From Neptunomonas japonica JAMM 1380 (GTDB lineage: Bacteria; Pseudomonadota; Gammaproteobacteria; Pseudomonadales; Balneatricaceae), in contig NZ_AP014546.1 of assembly GCF_016592555.1 (NCBI RefSeq), positions 1,746,501 through 1,810,500 of the forward strand: a stretch of 64,000 nucleotides of DNA. The letters run 5' to 3'. Position numbers and translations under genes: made by a program. The notes under the pieces are model-generated. The model saw only the letters and a program-made list of their open reading frames with translations. It searched no databases and was not told the origin of the DNA. Of the stretch, positions 9,071 through 15,407 are shown one piece after another (the stretch's first letter is position 1; the number at the start of each line of letters is the position of its first letter).

Positions 9071-9415
9071 TTACTTAACGGCGGTAACTTGAATCTCAAC
9101 CTTGTAATCAGGGGTTATTAGATCTGCTCTTACACAGGCGCGAACTGGCGGGTTCTCCGCATCGATCCAGCCAACCCATACATCATTCATGGCTGCAAAA
9201 TCGTTCATATCACTAACCCAGATAGTGGCACTCAGTAGGCGTGACTTATTAGTACCGGCTTGAGCGAGAAGGTCGTCTACTCTGGAAAGGATTTCTTGAG
9301 TTTGTCCTTTGATATCCACGGAGGTATCTGTTGCCAGTTGGCCTGCGAGTATAATAGTACCGTTGTACTCGACAGCCTGACTCATGCGTTCGTTCTTGTT
9401 GTATCGGTTAATCAT
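9071..9415 (-). CDS. RidA family enamine/imine deaminase
   Basis: A 114-residue member of the RidA (YjgF/YER057c/UK114) family, recognised from AVEYNGTIILAGQLA, the ATIWVSDMNDFAAMNDVW segment and the conserved arginine in PPVRACVRADL. RidA hydrolyses reactive 2-aminoacrylate-type intermediates released by PLP enzymes to keto acids and ammonium. It lies just downstream of the cuyA gene, whose beta-elimination would generate 2-aminoacrylate, so the pairing makes chemical sense. I choose the ATG at 9415 over a TTG at 9430. A strong terminator separates it from cuyA, so it may have its own promoter in 9416-9496. Confidence 0.9.
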   Translation of the reverse strand: MINRYNKNERMSQAVEYNGTIILAGQLATDTSVDIKGQTQEILSRVDDLLAQAGTNKSRLLSATIWVSDMNDFAAMNDVWVGWIDAENPPVRACVRADLITPDYKVEIQVTAVK

Positions 9416-9496
9416 TTTTAAGGTTCCCAAATGCGCAGTGCTGATAAACTCGACATATCAAAGGTTTATTCAGTGCTGTGATTATTAGATTTACAA

Positions 9497-9541
9497 AGAA
9501 AAAAAGCGGCTCCCAACGACCTTAGCCGTTGGTCAGCCGCT
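9497..9541 (-). terminator. Rho-independent terminator after cuyA
   Basis: The inverted repeat pairs AGCGGCT (9505-9511) with AGCCGCT (9535-9541), and inside it CCAACG (9513-9518) with CGTTGG (9527-9532), with a 8-base loop. Read on the minus strand, the stem is followed by a T-rich tract (complement of 9494-9504). It sits 126 bases beyond the cuyA stop, so cuyA is probably transcribed on its own or with partial read-through into ridA. Confidence 0.8.
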
Positions 9542-9666
9542 AAAATATGGCTGGAGGACACCAAAAAACAAACACTCCCTCAGTAATGACAGGCAATTCG
9601 TTTATAGCGCTGCCCATGACTGAAGGTGATATAACACTAGCAACCTTATGTAGTTGCTAGATGTAA

Positions 9667-10677
9667 CTAGCAGTAATCTTCAAAGTCTAAGGCTTGGCGA
9701 TAGCCAAATAGAGCCTGAGCACCACCGGTATGCAAGAAGACGATATTGTCATCTTTATCAAAGTGACCTTTACGGATCAGGTCGATAAAGCCTGCTGCAC
9801 CTTTAGCAGAGTAGACAGGGTCTAGCATGATGGATTCTTGGCGAGCAAAAAGTTCGATCGCTTCGATACCACTTTCTGTTGGTATTCCGTAGCCTTCACC
9901 CACGTAGTCACAGTTAGCCACAACATCTTCACGCTTAACCACACCAGGAATACCCAGATGTTCAGCGGTTTTTTCTGCGAGACGAAATACGTTACCCTCT
10001 TGCAGATCACGGGGAGCACGCACACCAATACCTAAAACAGGGATCAGGCTATTAGAAGCCACTAAACCTGTGACCAAGCCCGCCTGTGTACCTGCACTAC
10101 CGGTAGCATGAACGACTCTATCGATCTTAAGACCCATATCATTTGCCTGTGTGAGAAGCTCTAAAGCTGCATTCACATAACCCAAAGCACCGATAGGGTT
10201 AGATCCACCACCGGGAATAATATAAGGCGTTTTACCTTGCGCACGTAGCTTTTCGGCAACCTCTTCCATCGCTTGATTCATGTCAGTATCAGCGGGGTAC
10301 TTGCTTAAAGATGCACCAAACAGCTGGTCCAGTAGCACGTTACCATTGTAGTTATAGTCAACATCTTTACTGCCCGTACGGTCTTCTAATAGTACATGAC
10401 ACTCCATACCCATTTTGGTCGCGATTGCCGCCGTCTGGCGAGCATGGTTAGACTGTGTTGCACCTTGAGTAATAATGGTATCAGCACCCTGAGCAATGGC
10501 ATCGCCCATCAGGAACTCTAGCTTGCGGGTCTTGTTACCGCCGCCAGCTAAGCCGGTGCAGTCATCCCGTTTAATCCAAAGATTAGGCCCACCAAGAAGC
10601 TTGCTAAGATTTTCCATGGGCTCAAGTGGTGTTGCCAAATGTGCAAATTGTAAGCGGGGAAAGCGAGATAAATGCAT
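9667..10677 (-). CDS. cuyA: L-cysteate sulfo-lyase (CuyA-type; D-cysteine desulfhydrase family)
   Basis: A 336-residue fold-type II PLP enzyme of the ACC deaminase/D-cysteine desulfhydrase family. The PLP lysine lies in [12 protein letters not shown] near residue 50, followed by [12 protein letters not shown] and the phosphate-binding [11 protein letters not shown]. The N-terminus ([20 protein letters not shown]) and [14 protein letters not shown] agree better, from memory, with CuyA of marine bacteria than with enteric DcyD. CuyA converts L-cysteate to pyruvate, ammonium and sulfite. The frame is open to 10725, but the ATG at 10677 has AGGAG 7 nt upstream. The TRAP, SoeABC-like and TauE genes around it support the sulfonate role. 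D-cysteine desulfhydrase remains the alternative. Confidence 0.78.
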   Translation of the reverse strand: MHLSRFPRLQFAHLATPLEPMENLSKLLGGPNLWIKRDDCTGLAGGGNKTRKLEFLMGDAIAQGADTIITQGATQSNHARQTAAIATKMGMECHVLLEDRTGSKDVDYNYNGNVLLDQLFGASLSKYPADTDMNQAMEEVAEKLRAQGKTPYIIPGGGSNPIGALGYVNAALELLTQANDMGLKIDRVVHATGSAGTQAGLVTGLVASNSLIPVLGIGVRAPRDLQEGNVFRLAEKTAEHLGIPGVVKREDVVANCDYVGEGYGIPTESGIEAIELFARQESIMLDPVYSAKGAAGFIDLIRKGHFDKDDNIVFLHTGGAQALFGYRQALDFEDYC

Positions 10678-11432
10678 CGTAATGCTCCTGTTATTATACT
10701 TGTGCAGCTCATAGGCTTTGTTCAAGTGACGCTATTGAACTGTGATTTATCATAGAATTTCTCAACAACAACTGACCAATGCTGTTTTCTGTACAGCTTG
10801 GTACTTTTTGGCATACTCTAGATATAATGCGGCTTATGGGGCATATTCGGTATTATTTCAAAAATATAAAAAGGTAAGCTCACTCTCGCCAGCTATCGGT
10901 AGGCCTCGTGGCTCTTCCACCGTGTTTGGCGCTATTGTTGTGGCTTTTAAGTTCGCTTCTATTCTTAGAGAGGCCTATTCACGACTTCATCGAAGTTCGA
11001 TGGTGGTTACTAAACCTTGCCAGAGAATCTGTTTTCTATACGAACATAAACTTCTTTTTACGCGTCTGACGATGCTTATGATTGAATTCATTGTCGGCAA
11101 AGGTGAATGGGTCATCCAGTGACTTATCTGTGAAAATATATGGCCTGTATTTTTCATAGTGCCGGACTTCATCGTATGTTCCCAAGCAGAATACCTTCAA
11201 GAGCCATTTTTCTGCTTCCAAAGCCTCTTTCGTCATACAACATCAAATACATCTTCTGCTGAACAACTGCGTTGCAAGACGTGTAAACATGCGGGCTTGT
11301 CATTTTTAGCATGGGGTCAGTCTGAATAAGCATTAGCCAATAATGTAAAAAAATGGAAATACTAAAAGCATGAGTAAGAACATAAACCCAACTCATATGA
11401 CTATGACGACAATAAAAATAATGGTGATTCAA
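10678..11432. other. Long divergent intergenic region between cuyA and the TRAP operon
   Basis: This 755-base gap carries the promoters for both arms of the sulfonate cluster. Open frames here overlap one another on both strands, lack ribosome sites and resemble no protein I know. The most protein-like is a minus-strand frame at 11036-11236 (66 residues, charged, MTKEALEAEKWLLKVF...), which could be the remnant of a lost gene. The region also contains a perfect 7-1-7 inverted repeat at 10988-11002. No convincing -10/-35 pair could be assigned by eye. Confidence 0.5.
10988..11002. promoter_or_regulatory. Inverted repeat, possible operator
   Basis: CATCGAA (10988-10994), a single G, and TTCGATG (10996-11002) form a perfect palindrome with a 1-base centre in the divergent cuyA/TRAP intergenic region. 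Its compact dyad form suits binding by a dimeric regulator, but no regulator gene is nearby and no second copy was noticed. The functional meaning is speculative. Confidence 0.3.
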
Positions 11433-12428
11433 ATGATGAAAACTACATTCTTACGAACAGTTTTAGCCAGCGCCGTTGTACTGGGCATGACGGCAAGCGC
11501 TGTTCAGGCAAAAGAAACGATTCGTGTATCTACCTACGTTAACGAGTCAGATATTCGTTATGACGGTTTCAAAAAGTTTGCTGAGTTGGCCAGCCAAAAA
11601 TCCAATGGCGATTTAGACATACAGATTTTTCCATCGTCTACGTTACATGGTTGGAGTGAAGGTGTTGATGCCGTACAGGGCGGTGTGTCTGATGTTAGCT
11701 GGATTCCAGCCGATAAACGTCTTGCCTGTTATCGCGTGACATCCTTATACCCTGCTGCCGTAAGCCTTGAAAACCAAGTCGAGCTGGATGCTGAATATGC
11801 TGAGCTAATGCGTAGCGAATCGGCCAAAGTCGGCTTGGTGCCGCTGATCAATTCTAACTACTCCTACGACCAAGAGTGGTGGTTCGAAGAGCCTATTAAA
11901 GATCTGAATAACTTGGATGGAAAACTGGTTCGATCTATCGGCCCATTGGTCAGTAGCATGATTGAATCATGGGGTGGTAAGCCTGTGTTTGTTGCGCCCA
12001 AAGAAGTCTTCCAGTCAGCGGAACGTGGTGTGGTCGATGGCATCAATATGGGAGTGGCAACCTACAGCTCATGGAAGCTGTGGAGCGTGATGCCCTACAT
12101 GGTCAATGCCAACCTTTTCTACGGCAACATCATGTACATGATGAATAAAAACAAGTTCGAGTCACTCAGCGAAAGCAACCAAACCGCACTATTGGAAGCA
12201 GCAACAGAAGCAGAGACTTGGTTAAAGCCTCGCTATGAAGACTGGGTCGATCAACGTGTCGGTAACGCGGTTATGAAAGGCGGCGGTGCCGCTGTCACGG
12301 TCTCTCAAGAAGCCCGTCACTCAATGATCGAAAAGGCACAATCTTCATGGGATAGTGAAGTGGATGCAGCCTGCGGCAAACCTCTTGCTAACAAGGTTAG
12401 GGCTTTATTTGCTAAGCACGCTAACTAA
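11433..12428 (+). CDS. TRAP transporter periplasmic substrate-binding protein (DctP family)
   Basis: A 331-residue DctP-type binding protein. It opens with a Sec signal peptide (MMKTTFLRTVLASAVVLGMTASAVQA, cut before KE) and continues with IRVSTYVNES...DGFKKFAELASQKSNGDLDIQIFPSSTL, the typical lobe-1 entry of TRAP receptors; ADKRLACYRVTS and SWGGKPVFVAPKEVFQSAERGVVDG follow. The frame is open from 11370, but a GGTGA at 11423-11427 precedes the double ATG at 11433/11436, where the signal peptide starts. First gene of dctP-dctQ-dctM. The ligand is inferred to be cysteate or a related C3 sulfonate because of the divergent cuyA. Confidence 0.88.
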   Translation: MMKTTFLRTVLASAVVLGMTASAVQAKETIRVSTYVNESDIRYDGFKKFAELASQKSNGDLDIQIFPSSTLHGWSEGVDAVQGGVSDVSWIPADKRLACYRVTSLYPAAVSLENQVELDAEYAELMRSESAKVGLVPLINSNYSYDQEWWFEEPIKDLNNLDGKLVRSIGPLVSSMIESWGGKPVFVAPKEVFQSAERGVVDGINMGVATYSSWKLWSVMPYMVNANLFYGNIMYMMNKNKFESLSESNQTALLEAATEAETWLKPRYEDWVDQRVGNAVMKGGGAAVTVSQEARHSMIEKAQSSWDSEVDAACGKPLANKVRALFAKHAN

Positions 12429-12457
12429 GTAATTTTTTGCAATAAGAGGGTGTCAAT

Positions 12458-12970
12458 ATGCGACAGGCATTGGCTCGACTACTAGAACGATTAGCACTGG
12501 TGCTGCTGTATTGCGGTGGTGTAATCGTCCTCATTCAGGCGGTTTGGATCAGTTATGGCGTATTCATGCGCTATGTACTGGATAGCCCTGACGGCATGGT
12601 GACTGAGGCAACAGCATTGATGCTAGTGCCTGTTGCATTCTTTGGGCTGGCGTATGCACTTAGCAACGACGCCTATCCAAAGGTCACATTGCTGCGGGAT
12701 TTACTGCCTATCAAGGTGCAAGGAATCATCGATAGAATCAACCTGCTAATCATGACGCTTACTGGCATGTTTTTCAGTGTCTCCGCGTGTGAGGCTGCTT
12801 ATCGCGCCTTTCATTCGGGGGCCGCTTCAGAGATTTTACTCTGGCCGCGGTTCTATTTCTGGGTTCCCGTTGCTATTTCATTGTTAATTTTTACCCTGCT
12901 AGCGATTGTTCGTTTACTTAACTACGAACATCCATCGCGCCGGGTAGATGCTGTACAGGAGGCTCCCTAA
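12458..12970 (+). CDS. TRAP transporter small permease subunit (DctQ family)
   Basis: A 170-residue membrane protein with four hydrophobic helices (about residues 15-40, 50-70, 90-115, 130-152), the standard DctQ layout. The segment SYGVFMRYVLDSPDGMVTEA, before the second helix, is a typical family signature. It couples with the large DctM permease to form the Na+-driven TRAP importer in the inner membrane. Its TAA stop overlaps the ATG of dctM (TAATG), so the two are translationally coupled. Confidence 0.88.
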   Translation: MRQALARLLERLALVLLYCGGVIVLIQAVWISYGVFMRYVLDSPDGMVTEATALMLVPVAFFGLAYALSNDAYPKVTLLRDLLPIKVQGIIDRINLLIMTLTGMFFSVSACEAAYRAFHSGAASEILLWPRFYFWVPVAISLLIFTLLAIVRLLNYEHPSRRVDAVQEAP

Positions 12971-14271
12971 TGGAATGGTACACTGTTGGTCTAGGTTTAC
13001 TGGGTCTGCTCATTCTATTTATCTCGATTGGTCTTCCAATCCCATTCGCGCTAGCAGCGGCTTCGGTGCCGTTTCTTCTCAGTATTCAGTCGCTCTCGAC
13101 ATCACTGATAACGGCAGAGCTAAAACTCTGGGGAGTATGGGTTGATTACATACTGCTGGCGGTACCCCTCTTTGTACTCTTAGGAGAGCTCATTGGGCGG
13201 TCGTCGATTGGCCCCAATCTCTACTGGTTTATGCACAGTAAAGTTCCTGTCAGAGGCTCTGCCGCCTACGGCAGTATTGGTGCTTGTGCAGGTTTTGGTG
13301 CGGTCTGCGGTTCCAGCATGGTGGGGTCACTCACCATTGGAGGCGTTGCTCTTCCTGAAATGCTGAAACTGGGTTATGGCAAGCGCTTATCCAGCGGTGT
13401 GTTAGCGGCCGGTGGTACGCTCAGCGTATTGATTCCACCGAGCCTGATACTGCTGTTTTACGGTATCGTGACGGACCAATCGATTGGTGATCTATTTATT
13501 GCCGGCGTTATTCCGGGCATTATTTTAGTCTCGTTCTTTATCATTATTGTCGCTATCTGGGGCTGGTTACGCCCTAGCGATGTACCTGAACGTGATAACA
13601 CCAACCCGATCCCTTGGGGATTGGCACTGAGTGCCGTGTTGCCGGTTATCTTTATCGGTCTGATTATCACGGTATCGATCTATACCGGTATAGCAACACC
13701 CACTGAAGCGGCGGGCATCTCCTGTGTCGCTACTATGATTATGGCCTTTACGGTTGGGGGTTTACGTTGGGATGGTTTTCTTGGGGCGATACGCGCCACC
13801 ATGCAAACCATGGGCTACCTCGGTCTACTGTTATCGGCCGGTGTGTTGTTCGGTTTTGTGATGACTTACTATCGCGTGCCACAACAGTTCACTGAAATAT
13901 TCAGTGCCATGGAGCTGTCTCCCTACTTAGTGTTGGCGATCATCATCGTGTTTTACGTCATCCTCGGCATGTTCCTTGAACCGGTCTCCATGACCTTCAT
14001 TACTCTGCCAACGATGTACCCGCTCGTGGCCGCATCCGGTTTCGATCTGATCTGGTTTGGCGTGATCTATACCATCACCATGGAGTTGGCGGTGCTCACC
14101 CCCCCCGTAGGGCTCAACTTGTACGTCATACAAGCCCTGGCCCGAAAGGAAATCACCATCATCGACGTCATTATTGGCTGTCTGCCTTTCATTGGTGCAC
14201 TGATCGTTTTATTGGGCTTAATGGTCATGATTCCCGATATAGCACTGTGGTTACCGAGCATCATGGATTAG
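12970..14271 (+). CDS. TRAP transporter large permease subunit (DctM family)
   Basis: A 433-residue polytopic membrane protein with about 11-12 hydrophobic segments. Family signatures visible are PFALAAASVPFLL near the N-terminus, the CAGFGAVCGSSMVGSLTIGG loop (~residue 110) and GYGKRLSSGVLAAGGTLSVLIPPSL, plus the late TPPVGLNLYVIQALA. It forms the transport core with DctQ and takes ligand from the periplasmic binding protein. Codons here end in C or G noticeably more often than in soeABC downstream, a hint of different ancestry. Confidence 0.9.
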   Translation: MEWYTVGLGLLGLLILFISIGLPIPFALAAASVPFLLSIQSLSTSLITAELKLWGVWVDYILLAVPLFVLLGELIGRSSIGPNLYWFMHSKVPVRGSAAYGSIGACAGFGAVCGSSMVGSLTIGGVALPEMLKLGYGKRLSSGVLAAGGTLSVLIPPSLILLFYGIVTDQSIGDLFIAGVIPGIILVSFFIIIVAIWGWLRPSDVPERDNTNPIPWGLALSAVLPVIFIGLIITVSIYTGIATPTEAAGISCVATMIMAFTVGGLRWDGFLGAIRATMQTMGYLGLLLSAGVLFGFVMTYYRVPQQFTEIFSAMELSPYLVLAIIIVFYVILGMFLEPVSMTFITLPTMYPLVAASGFDLIWFGVIYTITMELAVLTPPVGLNLYVIQALARKEITIIDVIIGCLPFIGALIVLLGLMVMIPDIALWLPSIMD

Positions 14272-14281
14272 GAGAGTGATT

Positions 14282-15031
14282 ATGGGATGCATTAGAGTCG
14301 GGAAGGGACCCGTGTTGGTCTTAGTTCATGGGTTCTTAAGCGGACTTTCTTACTGGGATAAACAGATTGAAAGCTTAAGTACACGCTTTGAAGTTATCGC
14401 CATGGACCTGCCCGGTTATGGCGGAGAAACACAACAAACCGGTCTTGATACCGTCGCAGGCTTTGCCCGCACGATACTCGAACAGCTGGATAAGTTGGGC
14501 GTAAAAAACTTCCACCTGGTCGGGCATTCGATGGGCGGCATGATTGCTCAAGAAATAGCCCTTCAGGCGCCAGAAAGAGTTAATAGGTTGGTACTGTATG
14601 GAACCGGGCCTATGGGTGAGCTGCCTGGTCGTTTCGAGCCGCTAAAAGTCAGCATGGAAAAAGTGGAAAAGGATGGCACTGAAGAAGCCAAGCACTACAC
14701 GGTCGCTAGCTGGTTTAAGCAAGGGGATAAAGACGCGAACTTTGAACCCGGAATGGAGCTGGCCAAAGATGTGTCACTGCAAACCTATATTAATGGATTG
14801 AATGCGATGGCGGGCTGGAGTGCCGTTGGGCGGCTAGATCAGATCCAGTCCCACACCTTGGTGATATGGGGAGATATAGACCGCAGCTATATATGGCAGC
14901 AGCCTTACGCTCTGTGGCAGGAGATACAAAACTCGAGTCTGGCGGTAATGCCACTGTGTTCACACAATGCGCATTTGGAAAACCCACAGCTATTTAACCA
15001 ACTGCTGTACGACTTCCTAACTCATGAATGA
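14282..15031 (+). CDS. Alpha/beta hydrolase, last gene of TRAP operon
   Basis: A 249-residue alpha/beta-hydrolase. The oxyanion loop is VHGFLSG, the nucleophile elbow GHSMGGM carries the serine near residue 84, the acid is probably in WGDIDRS and the base histidine in CSHNAHLENP. AGGAG at 14270-14274, overlapping the dctM stop, lies 7 nt before the ATG at 14282, so it belongs to the TRAP operon. Sequence alone does not give the substrate. Linkage to a sulfonate importer suggests it hydrolyses an ester or amide derivative of the imported compound, but it may be an unrelated passenger. Confidence 0.8.
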   Translation: MGCIRVGKGPVLVLVHGFLSGLSYWDKQIESLSTRFEVIAMDLPGYGGETQQTGLDTVAGFARTILEQLDKLGVKNFHLVGHSMGGMIAQEIALQAPERVNRLVLYGTGPMGELPGRFEPLKVSMEKVEKDGTEEAKHYTVASWFKQGDKDANFEPGMELAKDVSLQTYINGLNAMAGWSAVGRLDQIQSHTLVIWGDIDRSYIWQQPYALWQEIQNSSLAVMPLCSHNAHLENPQLFNQLLYDFLTHE

Positions 15032-15407
15032 TATTTAAAACGAAAAAACACTTATCTAGGAAGGTGTGAAGTAATACAAATTTTTTGGCTAGAAACGACT
15101 GCTTAATGCCGTCTGTAGTTGAATCAAATGTGCTTGCTTGCAGCTTTCTTGATAGTGGTGCTGATAGTGATCAGAGTCACTGTTTGATTGGTCCAGTCTT
15201 ATTTTTATGCGGTATTTTTTTGAGCTGGCCCCATCGTTGAGTTCTTACTGGTCATTGTCGGATGGTTATCTAGTTTCTAGCATAACTGTCAGAGTCGAGT
15301 TCGTTTACCTATCTTTTTAGGGGGAAGGTGACGGGCTCAGTAACTTTTGATAGATCCGAATTTGTGGGCATCGCGTTACGCGCTAAACGCTACGGTGGAT
15401 AATAAAT
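15032..15407. other. Intergenic region upstream of soeA
   Basis: A 376-base gap without a credible reading frame. It is AT-rich with two T-runs (near 15080 and 15212) and a small inverted repeat (CTGAT at 15156-15160 with ATCAG at 15165-15169 region). It presumably holds the promoter of the soeABC transcription unit. I could not assign boxes with confidence. The ribosome site of soeA is the modest GGTGGA about 9 nt before its ATG. Confidence 0.4.

Noticed and set aside
10742..11122. Plus-strand 126-codon frame in the cuyA-TRAP gap
   Set aside because: No ribosome site, implausible composition rich in Ser/Arg/Cys/Tyr, overlaps other frames. Kept only as intergenic.
11036..11236. Minus-strand 66-codon frame (charged, protein-like)
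   Set aside because: Composition is plausible, but there is no ribosome site and no known family. Treated as possible remnant in the intergenic entry rather than a gene.
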